Positions 35,902 through 49,400 of a stretch of 64,000 nucleotides of DNA are shown piece by piece. Below the pieces are notes generated by a model, which saw only the letters and a list, made by a program, of their open reading frames with translations, made no database searches and was not told the origin of the DNA. Origin of the DNA: Heliocidaris tuberculata (lineage: Eukaryota; Echinodermata; Echinoidea; Camarodonta; Echinometridae); contig CM046841.1 in assembly GCA_025618425.1 (NCBI GenBank), positions 5,209,239 through 5,273,238 on the forward strand. Direction: 5' to 3'. Position numbers and translations under genes: made by a program. Every line of letters starts with the position of its first letter. Within the stretch, counting starts at the first letter, position 1.

Positions 35902-37380
35902 TCTCTCATTCACATTTAACTTATTATTAGCCTAATTGTAAATGCGTTTATTAGTTTCTCCTTCATTTGATAGCAATTAAACAACATAAATACATTATTT
36001 TAGAACATTTAGAAAACAAAGTATGCATGATGGCAATTTATATCATCATTATTAATGATTCGGCATCATCTGTGCATGTTACTAAAAATATAAATACTAA
36101 TAGTATTAAAAGAACAAGAGGGTGCACAATAGTAATCTTTATTTCTTGTCTTACACGCGTTTGAAGATACATCTTTCAGATCAAGAGCTTGATATCCGTC
36201 ACCATGGATATCAAGAGCTTGATATCCATCACCTTGCTGCTTCGGTACCAGCGCAACACGAGATCTATTTTGAATCTTAAAGTATGGAATAGGAAAGGAA
36301 CTTATTATTGGTTGAGTTCTAATTTCAATATGTCTTTACATCGCTTGATTTGTAAGACAGTTATGAGGGAGGTTTTACGTGTGAAAATGACGTGTACAAG
36401 AAATATTACTCTAACAAGAATTGTTTTGTCATGATTACAGGAGAGGTATTTTAGGATGTTTCTTGTTAATATATGCGTAAATCGTGTAAATTTATCCTTT
36501 ACATTTACAAGGAAAGGACGTATTGCTGTTTCATCTAATTTTCAAGTAGAACTTTTACCGCTCAAAACACTCAGTCCATAAACACATTACTTATACCGTA
36601 AAGTCAGTGTTCTGCTTCGGAATAATAGAAATAGATGATGAAGTCCAAAGAAAAAACAAATTCCGTGAGAGAGTAGAAAAATTCGAATGTTCCTACTCTC
36701 TCACGGAATTCGTTATTCATTTCGACTTCATCATTTATTTACTTATACCGCACTTATATAATGTGTTTATTCACCCCATAGCTCTTCATTATATTAACCA
36801 CAGTTTTCCCCTGTGACTCAGATGTTCCTTCATTATCCTGCAGCAAGGTGGCTCTTTCAGGAGTTTGAATCCATACTGAAAAATGACAACAGAAGGATTA
36901 TAATTATTTTTTTAGATTATTATATGAGGAGCTTCAATAACTCAGTAACATTATATGATTTACGTTGATCATTTTTAAAATTCAACACAGATCAGCAAAT
37001 TGACCTATATGTTTAAAGTCTCATTAGATAATTACATATCATATTACATATCATATATAAATACATTGACATTTTGCTTTATTCCCGAGCAGAAGTATAT
37101 TAACCAAACCTTTAAACAATGTAAGATTCTTGATATGTTCTCTTTTTGTATGTTTGCCTTACACGAGTAAACACACATCTTGTCCACACTGGTAAAAAAA
37201 AAATAGAAACACAAGTCTGGGCAATTTTATGTCAAACTTAGTCGCTTATATTATGTCCAATTAGGGTATAAATAAAGAATAATTGAATTTAGATTGACAT
37301 AATGATACCTGAGTTCAGTGAAAAAATGCCCAGAATTGGTTGGACACATAATAACCTTAGTGTTGGGCAAGTTTATACAT

Positions 37381-37411
<31 letters not shown>

Positions 37412-40400
37412 ACATTGCACAGTCCAGAGTTAAAATGTGAAATCCGGTAAGTGTAGGAAAGGAACGGATGAGCAATTGTGATCTGAGCATGTGTTGTAGA
37501 ATGGAAACAGTACAACTATAGTAATGGAACTTTGTTATTGACATTAGACATTAGCTTGAGATAATATTGATCATTCTCACCAAGATCTACTGCATCTACA
37601 TTTCTTGGTAACAAGCAGTAACTTTTCTTCCAGACTGAGTCCAGAATCTTCTGTTTGACTTGTTTCACGGTATCAACGTCCAAGACAGTCACATGAAGAT
37701 AAGACTGACCGTCTTCATCTACAACATCAAGGCGCTTGAATACAAAGAAAAAACATAGACAGGGTATAGCAGAGCTTGAATAAAGATATCAATTTTGAGA
37801 AAATTGTTAATTTCGCTAAAATATTTCTTTTCTTCCTTTACATAGGATTTTTAAAATCTGCTTTTTCTTTTAACATGCTTTACAATCCTACATCCTGGAT
37901 CTTTCAAATATTTTTTTCAACCACTTTATTCAACTACAACCAAGGAGACCAACGGCCCATGAGACCGATAGCCCGCGATACCGACAATGTCAGTCTCACT
38001 GGTCTTCTGAGAAGTTATCAGAGGGCTCGAGACCGATGGCCAACATGCCGCTCTCACGTGCCTACAGGCAAGTTTTCTTAGCTTTCAAAGGACCGACATT
38101 ATCGGTCTCATGGGCTGTCACCTATTTCAAGATAGGGGACAGATTACTTACGAGAAGACAAAATTCAACTTCCTGATCAAATAGTTTGTTAAACTCCAGT
38201 GTGTAATATGCCTCCTCAGTAGTGACATCTATAGGACCTTTCTCGGCCTGGGTCTTTATAGCTTGGTACAGCATGTACATTGGGTAGAGGACATACATCT
38301 GAGGGAGTACCGACAAAAACGAGAAAGAATGGGGAGAACAAAAGGAGAGTGTTTGTATAATGTTCACCTTGAACAAGGAATGGACTTGAGAAAATGCATT
38401 TTTTTTTTCCTTGCGGGGTGCAATCATTTTTGCTCTGACTCCGTGTCAATTATTTCAAAATTTCACGACTTGAGTTACTATGGAAATGTACCTCAATAAA
38501 AATTTCAGATAATTTAACATGTTTGTTTATTTCATATGGAAAACATTATCGTGTTGTCCTTATAGAAACCTCATAACGAGGAAGCCACACTTGTAGAGAA
38601 TAAACTTACCTTCAAGTAGTCAAACATGAAGAGGGCAAACCAGTTGCATATCAATTTTGCTGTGATGGTTTCAGTGCTGGAATAAGAAACAACAGCTGTT
38701 TTTTGAGAAGCATATGACTGCAACTTAAGGATCTATGATATATATGTATATATATTAGCAGAAAGAAACCAGAAATATCGTATTTAAGCGACAGCAAATT
38801 ATAGGAAAACCGGCGTCTGAAATACATCAAAGTAAATAACCGACACATCAAATTAAATCTAAATTTTACATCATCGACGAAAGGAACAATATATTTCGTC
38901 ATAATCCCAACAACATAGCATACGAAAGAGAATGACTATTGTGTATAAGAGGGTAATTAACGAAATGAAATGAAATTGGTCAACCTATACTTCAAATTGA
39001 TAAAGATGAATGTGAAAACATTACTTGGTGAATAGTGTGTCCATCCCTCTTCTGGATTGTGAAGCTGTCCTGATTTCATCTTCAACAAGTGATGTCAATA
39101 CACTGGGGGGAAAAAAAATTTACGTAGACAAACAGAGAAATTAATTTCCGAGTTTATGGGCAGAATAAATAAAAACCACGGTCTCGTTTAAATTCTTATA
39201 GAACATATGAGCATTTCGTAAAAATAATAAAAAAAACACAGACAGTAAAATGGCATATTCAATTCTTTGTATTGGGGAGAATGTACTTTATTGTTTCATT
39301 TTCTTGGAATTCAAGTACAAGACGTGAACTTACTCTGTAAAGTGGATCGATTTTCCCTCGCTAACGAATGTGACGGCCAACAGAGATGCAATGAGTTCCC
39401 TGCAAAGTACGAAATCACAGTCAGTATCGCTTTATGGTATTCTGTTACTTATGTTGTGTGTACTGAATTCAACGACAAAATAATACCTTAGGAGGAAACC
39501 GCTGTTTAACTCCCACATATGAACTATTTGGTTATGTATTTTCAATAATAAAATGATTTATAAGCAAAAATACCATATGACTTCATGTTAGTGTATAATT
39601 CTGCAATTATTTATCATAAATATTACATACTGTAGCTAAATCTGTCAAAATGTAATACTGTAAACCAAGTCATCAGGTCAAGAATTTAAATGACTCTTAT
39701 ACCTCTCTCGACCGTGTCCTTGCTTCTTGATTTCTAACTGCCTTATGAAATCTATCAACATGTCCTTCTTCTTAAGCATACGGTAGAAGGTTATCACCGA
39801 ATGCTCCATGAAATCTTCCATGTACTGCAAAAGAATAGTTCAGAACAATAACTAGAAAGAAGTACTAAATTTTAGAATCAGGAACAAGAATAATGCACAC
39901 CAAGCGTAAGTTTCCATATATCAACCCTCGAGTTATCTAACAATCAGTGAATCCATACGTGTTATTTTTGGCATAAAGTATGGGTGAGCAAATTATGAAA
40001 AAATGTAACACCCTCTAAGAGAACTGAGCCACTGATATTCAAATCTTTTTCACTGATAATATGTATTACATGAGAACCTGAGCTGACGGATACCGGCGTT
40101 ACAGAATACATCATTATATATAAATATAATTATCGTCATTTTCAAGCTGTTAAATATAACGGCATTCTGCTAATCACTAATCTGTACAATGTTTGTTTGT
40201 GATTTTTAGGTGCCACCAAAATTTGGGAGAATTTTCATTGAGAACATTCAAGTGTTGACTTTGGTTATAATGCTTGTTTCATTTTGAAAATGTGTATGAA
40301 TGTCTTCCATGAGAATAAAATTCACGATGAAGATAATTGTGTTGGTGTTCGGGAAGGAAATGATGCCACCTATAATCGGAACACATTGTTCAATGCTGGA

Positions 40401-43400
40401 ATTCTGAAATCTGCTCCCTAGAAACGGGAGTGTTCATTTTATATGATATCTTGAAATGATTTTACCTCTGGGTCCGATGTTTCTGGGTGAACACCTAGGC
40501 CACCAAACAACATCATAGTCACATACTGGACATGTTCTCTAAATGGAACGCCTTGTTTCTGTACTCTCTCATCGGCCTCTGATACATCCAAGCTGGTATT
40601 AGCGACTGAGAGCAAAACGAGGGTTTGAACAAAAGCATCCTAAGCTTGAAATAAGAACTATATCGGGCTTTGACTCAACTCAATAAAAAACGAGAAAAGG
40701 GCAAAATTACCAAGTAAAAATAAAGCACAGAGCCTCACCTTCAAATAAAGCTTGCTTTTATTCACGTTTATTCTCTTTATGAAGAAAACTGGAAAACCTA
40801 AATAAATGGGTCTAGCTTTTTATAGAATAATCGGTCATCACATGGTAACATTATTTCAGCTTTCCTGTGTAGCTTTAATGATAACTCAAACATTTGTTTT
40901 CACTTTGAAATTCTTGAAAGTATAGCACAATAAGGGTATTGCCATTTAATTTACAAAAGCAATATGTCTTAGGGCATTAATAGCCTTTAAATAAATTAAT
41001 GGCCCTGCCACTGTGATAGGTGGTGTTTCTTGTGTCATTTGACGTATATTCTATTGTTATTCTGTAACCGACATTCCCTTGATTGTGAAACCTTCCAGGT
41101 ACAAGGGATATTTTGCTCTTTATAAGATAGCGAGTAGATCACCTGACATTGCAGCACCAGTGACAACGAAACTAGTCCATAGCAGATGTTGTAATAATCA
41201 TAATGTTACATTTTATGGCGCAAGACATAATACATATCACTGCGTTTTACATAATAGACACAATGAATGAAAACAAATATACATATTAAACACATTTCTA
41301 TTACTTTACATAACTGCTATGATATCAAGAATTACTGGACAACACAACTACGGTAGTAAGAATATTTACATATGGAAATTAACATTTTAACAGACTATAA
41401 TACTGTTACCGCCCAATTGGAAGTATAAAAAGAAGACAATACCTTCTCGAACTCTTTTCAGGATGTTAGTTCGGACCATTTCCACTTCTTCCTTAGCTTG
41501 TTTCACTTGAAGTTGTTTTTTTCTGAACCACCGCGCAAGAACAATCATTGGAATGATGACCAAAATAAGAACGACAATCACAACAGGTATCAAAGTGGAT
41601 AAAAACGAGTTCCCGTCTGTAGCCCATGCTGAAACAAAGCCTGGGGAGAACCTTAAATTCCCATGCAAAACCTGATTCAAAAGAAAAATACACATTTGTA
41701 AATAAAAAGAATGGCCAATCGGGTTCAACACACACCCATACACACCCACACATGCCAGGACGTACACATGCACACCCAACCCAACATCTCCACACCCGCA
41801 CTACCCCCCCCCCCCCCCCCCCCCCCGCCTCAAGTCTCTATTGACACATTCAAAACCACACAGCCTCCCGGCAATACCCCCTACATACACACGCACACCT
41901 GCCGGGGTGTACATCCGCTTATCCTAACTTACGCCAACATCCACACACACACACACACACACCTGCCGGGATGTACATCCGAACGCGCAATCTCACATCT
42001 TAACACCCACAGCCCCCACAGAAGCATACACACACCTACCAGAAAGTAACACGCACCTTCATTAGACGTGGCAATAAGTACTTGACTTCTTAATGTTACT
42101 TTACTTTTACTTTTATTTACTGCAATGTTAGAGCGATGGCCAAACGGATGATTTAAGAATAGTATTAGGATGTCCGATTATTGTCCCAAAAATATTTCGC
42201 TTGCATGCCAAATAAAAATGACAATAATGATTGAAGTATAAACAACGTTTGACTATGCCGTCTTATTCTCAGGCATACAAGGCATATATCTAATATGTTG
42301 TATATTGGTCTTTAAACAATGTAACATATACGGCTACATGTTGTAGAAAAAGGGAGGAATGATGCAAATCAGGGACTTACTGTCACGGCTGGTAGATTCT
42401 TTGCAGCTCCCTGCCCTAGCGTTCCATTCATATCCCCTGCTAGAGGCTGTTCATCTGGCAGCTGGCAACGTACAACATCAATTTCAAGATCATCCACGTC
42501 ACATACCCCATTCGGTCCCAGGAGAACTTTAACATCATCTTCCATACTTGCAAGATTTAAGCATATTCCCTGCAATAACGAGCCAGCTATTGTTTATTAC
42601 TTTTTAAAAATTTAGAGAAACGGATAGGAAAAAAAGTCTTCTATTCAATGTTTTACATTATCAACATTCAAATACCATTTTTCGACATTATAAAGGGGTT
42701 CCATGACATCTGCTCCTGCGACAAATGCTGCGGTCTAACTTTGCCACGTTAATCCTAAACCTAGACCTTACCCTAACCATAACCCTAACCCTAACCCTAA
42801 TCCTAAACTTCATATTGTCCTTAACAAAAAACCAAATGATGACCTTGACCTTAACCTTTGACCTTTCGAGATATAGACGGAGGAGCAAATGTCGCAGGAG
42901 CAAATGTCGTGTCACCTATAAAGGCGGTGTTCCCAAACGATGAGTTTTGTTTTTTTTCAAGACATGCTTAAATTCAATTAGAGTTTCCTTATTGCATTTT
43001 GGATTTCTAAACACTCACAGCAACCTCGAGTCGTCCGTTACTGCTATGATAAATTTTGTCTGGCCCACTGAAGCTATCATACATAGGGTCTGGGTAGTAG
43101 TCTATGATGCCACCATCAACGATGTATCCATCAAAGTCAAAGGTCAGATTTGCTGTCATTACGCCATTTGTAGCTCGTCTCTTTCTGGTAGGGATAGGAA
43201 AGCTTGGTGTTGGACAGATGAGGATAGTATCTGTTCCATTGCAGAGCTAACAAACAAGACAAATCAAGATGAAATTTAATATTCATCAACATATGAATGT
43301 ATTGAATACTGATAGACAGCATGAAGCACACTGGTCTAAAAGTTTCATGGTGTGTATACACGTGATATATTGATTAGTCTGTTCTACAACTATATGAAGT

Positions 43401-46400
43401 CAACAGCCATAAATATGTACAAACATCTCCAGAATGATTACCTCATAGTTGCTAGCATCGCCTGTGAGTGACGTGACAACTATGCTAGGTTCCTGGATCA
43501 GATCAAATCTTTCTCCTGTTAATTTGATATGGAGACCTCCTCTGTATCAAAGAAAGGAGCATTTCAAGATTAAAAGAACAACTGCATTGGAAACGAAAAT
43601 CTTTCTTTCACGAAAACACATAAATACTAGGAAGCTCCATGGGAGAGATTTTAAAGAATAATTTTGTTCTAACCTCTTGTGTTTGAGATCGGTTGCAGGA
43701 ACTAAATATTTCATTCATATACACAGATCGTGTATTTAATCTTAAACACTGGGAATTAGAGCACTTTTTTTTCTTTCATAAAAAAAAAGATTAACGACAT
43801 GTGTCAATATTCTATTATCTATATAAGTGGCAGTTTCTAAGTAAGATTACAGCTGTGCGGAACAGATACATCTGAAATGTATAAGTGGGTCTAATTAATC
43901 ATAACTATAAATACCATCAAGAATGCTTGTTTTGCAGCCGATTCATATATTTTTTGTGTAAATGACCCAACTATGTGTACATTTCCATATGACGAAAATT
44001 AAACGTGCACATTGTCACATCCTCAATAATCTATTGATCTTGGAAATATTATCCTGTATTTTTATCAGATAAACTTAAGAAAATATGTGGTAAAATATTG
44101 CCAGACGATTCTTAATTCTAGCAATCGTAAAAGTCCCCGCCATCTCAAAAGAATATATGAAGAGATTATTCCTTACGACATGACAGACTCAGTCCTGTCA
44201 ATGTCATTAATCATAGGATTTGGATGATAGGTAAAGGTGTAGACCGCAAATCTTTTTTCCTCTCCATCAAATGTCATGGTCAAGGCTACAGAGACCTGTT
44301 CATTCACTGGTATGCTGCTTGTGATACAGGTCGCAATTGTATCTTGAACAATCCTGAAAAAAAATACATACATCCAAAATCAAGGAAATACTTTTCACTC
44401 ATAAGAAATAGAAGCAGACATATGAATGTTGTAAATCACTGTGCAGACAGTTGAATACTTGTGAGCATAAAGGGTCTAAACTACAGCTTTATAATTATCT
44501 CGTCCTCTTCTTTTTTGTTTGCTTGTTTGTTGTTTGTTGTTTTTGTTGTTTTTTGTTTGTTTTTGTTTTTTTGTTTGGGGGGGGGGGGTTGTTGGTGTGT
44601 TTTTGTGTCTGGGGGCGGGGTGGGGGTGGGGGTAGTACATATGATGCACCGTATGTCTTAATAAGATTATGTTTTGTAATTGTTTTATTATTATGTACAT
44701 GTAGGTACTGTAACTACGAATGCTTTTTTCCCCCGAACCAATATGAATTAATGGGTGTGCGTGGGCGGATGTGTGCGTGTTTGTGTGAATTTCTGAATAC
44801 AACTCGATAATTATTATAAACATTCCTTGGTGACAGACATGCAGCACAAATACCTACATTAGAGTTGAAAATGGATTTCACTCTTCACATTTTTAAGAAG
44901 CCCTTCCCATCATTAAAAAGCGTTTCCGATTGTACATACTAATGTTCAAACATGAAAACTATATTAAGAACAAGATGTGGCCATGACATTGATACTATTG
45001 ATCATGAATGGATATTGATAATACTCACAAATCGGAGCATTCTGCTTCTCCAAATCTAGCACCAATGTTCCTTCCTGTGTCTAAGTACATCCCAGTAATA
45101 GTGATCTTAGTACCACCTGCCACCTGCCCCTCAATAGGACTAAACCCTGTTAACATAGGATCCTCCAGGAGAAGAGTAATATAATATTATAATTTTTAAA
45201 CACAGATATTTCTAGGGGCCCTTCAAAAACATAGAAGTTTTGGTGCATTTAAAGTGTCCGATCTAAAATGCACGTTTCTGGTCAATAATCCTGACACAGA
45301 CACAGAACTGCGAAGTAATGAAAATGTTAAGTGATCTGAAAAATCTGAATTAAAATTATAGCACACAACCTTTTAAAAGACACTTGATGAGAAAAGCACA
45401 AAGATGAATAGTTAAGGACACAAAAATCAGAATGGCATTTATTAATTTAAGTCCGTTGGCAATAATGCTAAAAATTTAATGACTTAAATCTAATAAATTG
45501 TTAAACAGAAAATTACTTTTGAAAATGTAGATTTATGTATGTCATGAATTAAATAAACGATGAATGGTATATTTTTAGTTTATTGGCCCTTTTTATTGAT
45601 ACAAAAATCAATTTAAATCAGTGTTCCGAAGGCACGTTTCAAATTAGTTATTCAGTCTTAATACCGTGATTCTTTTTGCCTCATCTGATCAAACTGATTA
45701 AAACTAATGTAATGATGCAAAAGCCTACTTTATTGCACTCACCCTGTAATGGAATTCTTCAGTACTCTGTCCGGTCTTATAGCCCTCACCAGATCGTATT
45801 GTGATTTCAATTCGTCCTGATGTCAGTTCAGTAGATATACCTGTCATACAGCTAACCCTATTAACAGAAAAAACGGAAATAAAGAAGACGCAACATGGGT
45901 AAATCATTCATATGATTCAATCAACGTACCATGATTTAAAGTTACATTAAAACTTATATAAAATCTAATCAAATCTTATTTATTAAAAGCATACCGATTC
46001 TAAGCCAAATAGGGATTCTGTTTTGTTACTTGAATGTACATATATCATGTTAAATATTGTCACTGTTTATTTTGTGGTACAAAACATGACTGAAAAAAGT
46101 GATGTAAAACACAAATAAAAAGCTTTAGGAGTTGGACCAAGAGACCGAATAACAAATACCATTGCCATTTTTAAAAGTTTGTCATTGGGTTTATATGCCC
46201 AAAAATTCCTCTTTACTGGCCCTTAATAAAACTGTGACGTCAAGTCGTCAATACATTTCATTCGACATATCACAGGATGTTCATTATTTCACCTCTGTCC
46301 TGGCTGATAAAATAAGTCCATGTCAGTCAAATCACACTCCAAGTCTTGAATGAGAATTTGTAGTACATCATTAAATTGTACTCCTAGGTCAGTTCCATAA

Positions 46401-49400
46401 AGTTCCAGCCTTGTCTGACCGTTGATAGGGGCTGATAAGGGATAAAACTTTAGAAAAAGAACTCAGGATTAAAGATCAAATGCGTATTCTTTATGTACTA
46501 TGTAAGCTTTCATAATTATATTTACGTCACTCTTTATTACTTGAAATAAACATATCTGATTAACCGCCGTGCACATCACTTTTATTCACTGAATTTTGTT
46601 TACTTGAACAGTTGAAAGTGACATTTTCTTAAATACGTAAATCTCTCACCTTATAATTAAATACACTATATCCAAACATCAAGATAATTTCTACTAAACA
46701 TGAATTTTCAATAGTTCAATCTCTCTCTCAGTCTGTTAGCTTGTTTTACGTAGCTGGTGATCAGAATATTTGAATGCTTCGTCATCTCTTTCGTACGAAG
46801 ATAAATCGAATAAAAGTGTCCACTCAGGTCCCCTGCAACTCACATGCAAGTTGATTCCTGTTGATGTGCAGAGATTCATACAACTTATATTTTGTTATTC
46901 AAACATCTAAATATGTTTCATAGATTTTTTAAATATGTTTAAAATCATTTTCTCAAATACATGCTAAGCTCCACCCTAAAAACAAATGCCCAAGATCTCA
47001 TTCCTGCAATGACATCATCTGTCAATCATTGGTGAGATAAGGAGAGACAGTGGTATGTAGCTTTGCCAGAGATGACCATCTGTTCTAATAGACCATACAA
47101 TGCCCACATTGGAGTTGCTATGTCAGACATGCTGTAGCATCACCAGGAAAAGAATGGTAATGAGGAGATATTGTTTGAAAGCATGCAATTCTAATGTGAG
47201 TATGTGCTGAGCTGGGGGAAGTTACATTCCACTGTCTATTGTAGAATGGTAGTGTAGCTGACTGATGATTGACAGATGATGCCATTGCAGGAATGAGATC
47301 TGGAGCTTTTCTTTTTAGGGTGGAGCTTAGGAGGTTGGGAAAAATATTTCAAAAAAACGTTTTAAAATCTATGAAACATATCTAGATGTCTGAATAACAG
47401 AATATTAGTCATGTTAGTTGTATACATGTATCCCTGCACATCAACAGTAATAAACTAGCATTTGGGTTGCGTTGGGTTGCAGGGGCCTTTTAAGGAAAGG
47501 ACATGATAAGACCATTGGTGCAAAGTGCACTAAGTCTTGATTTTCAAAAGTGAAGATGAAATTGGTCTTATAACCATTTTTTAATATAATATGCGAATCT
47601 TTTTTTTTTATTTTATTTTTTGAAAAAATTCCATCTAACTCTTATTCCTCAAGTTGGCTATGATTTTTGGTAATAAAATTAAGTAAATTTAAAGTGCTTG
47701 TTCAGATAGCTAGAATAATGCCTCCTGTATATGATTTTGTCACTTAATCAGATTTGTACTGAATAGTATATACACATGTATATTGTTCATGTCGTTGTAC
47801 ATTGTCGAAATGCATTTGTTGTGCTTCCAATAATCATGATATACAGCGCGAGTCAATAAAAAGGAAACCCATATTCAAGCCTCAATATCTTAAAAACCAT
47901 GCGAACTCGCTGAAATATATTACAGTGTTATCATGGTTGATAATGGGTGATTTCAAGTTCGGTGTTGGTACTGGTGTTGATGTTGAGAGCGTGAATTGGG
48001 CTGCTGATTCTAGCCCCAACACCGAATTCGGGTTTAAAAATAATACCAATCATATTATTGATAGCTCAACACCTAGTGAAGTCAATCCCAGCACCAGCTT
48101 CATTTCAGGTTTAATGTTGTGGCTGGTGCTAGTTTTGCCGCAACACCAACACCAGCTTTCAACACCGAACTTGAATTCACCTAATGTCTTCTTTAATTTG
48201 ATAGGCTGCTCACCAAAATGCGATCATGGATGACTGAGCACCCGGCCATTTCTAAAAAGCTTGTCAAAATCGTCTTTGTCCAAGTGCTAAATGGTGTTCA
48301 GGAGTTACTTTCATTATTTGTGAGTGCATTCAACTAAAATGGAGACCATTCAATCAACCTTGGGTTGACCATCCATTTCATTCAAACTTGGGCAGAGGCA
48401 AATTTGACATGAAACGGGAAATTGTTACTGTTCTGCTGTTCATGGTTGGATTTTATTGATCAAGGTGTCAAATCAAGGAGACATGATAGGCTACAATATG
48501 AGTACCTTTGATTAAATCTGTATGTATTGATTACAACAATATTTAGGGTTTCATTTTTATTGACTCACACTGTATAGAGGAGTATAACGAATGTATGATA
48601 TCTTACATCTCTTGATTTCTTATATGATGTATCCTGTGACATGACAGAGCATACAGTGTACAGCACAGTGGTTTACTTACATCATTGATAACTGGTGAAG
48701 AACAGAGATGAGTCTCATTCTGCCTGAGAAACTGATTTTTCCTACAAACATCACTTTGAATGACATTGCAGTCATTACCACACCAACCACAGTTTAAGAT
48801 GGATGGGGTTGCATCTGGGGACAAGCACCGACTGCAACTTCCACTGTTAACTGAACACTTGTATAGGGTCACTAAAGAAGAAGAGCAAAAAAATTTAAAA
48901 GCCGGAAATATGGTCAGCTTCTTCATTCCTGTGACTTTGTCTTTTTTCAAAGCTATGATATGTAAACTGTGATCATTGTGTTACTTTTACTATTCAAGCA
49001 CTTACAGTTGATGAGAATACATCCGCTCTTCTAACCGACCCAGGGTAGAACACTGTTCAACAGAATAGAACCCAGTACTAACGAAGTACGAACAATATGG
49101 AAAGGTTAGAATGGTTAAAAATAAGGGTATGAAATTTTCAAAATTATTAAAAACCTAAGCTACCCTGAGAGACTCAAAAGAAAATGCCACTCTGGTATGG
49201 AAACGATCTGACATGCAGCAAGTCTTTAGAGTGAGATACTAATGTGACAATCAATCTCCCAGTAAAACATTTCTTTTAGCAGAATTCGTAACCACGGTCA
49301 TTCATGCAAGTCGAACAGCAGGAATACGAACAACTTCTAGGAGAGTTCAATTTAAACATTTAACATTGCTTCGTCGTTGTCAAGAAGGTCTGCCTTTGCG

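Larger units (their letters stand above)
46448..48680. other. Plexin intron 10 with two mobile elements
   Basis: 2.2-kb intron. Holds the foldback element at 46828-47487 and the mariner MITE at 47844-48572. No exon recognised in between. Confidence 0.75.

Noticed and set aside
41626..42049. Thr/His/Pro-rich frames
   Set aside because: CA-rich minisatellite translated; antisense to plexin exon 18 at one end.
42769..42801. CCCTAA repeats as a former chromosome end or fusion point
   Set aside because: They lie within a small inverted-repeat element in an intron, so a mobile origin explains them.
42947..43279. 110-codon plus-strand frame
   Set aside because: It is the shadow of plexin exon 16, whose minus-strand frame has clear family motifs and splice sites.
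44451..44847. Long frames over 44451-44847 on both strands
   Set aside because: Created by the GT/G-rich tract; they give low-complexity Phe/Val/Gly or Thr/Asn/Lys strings.
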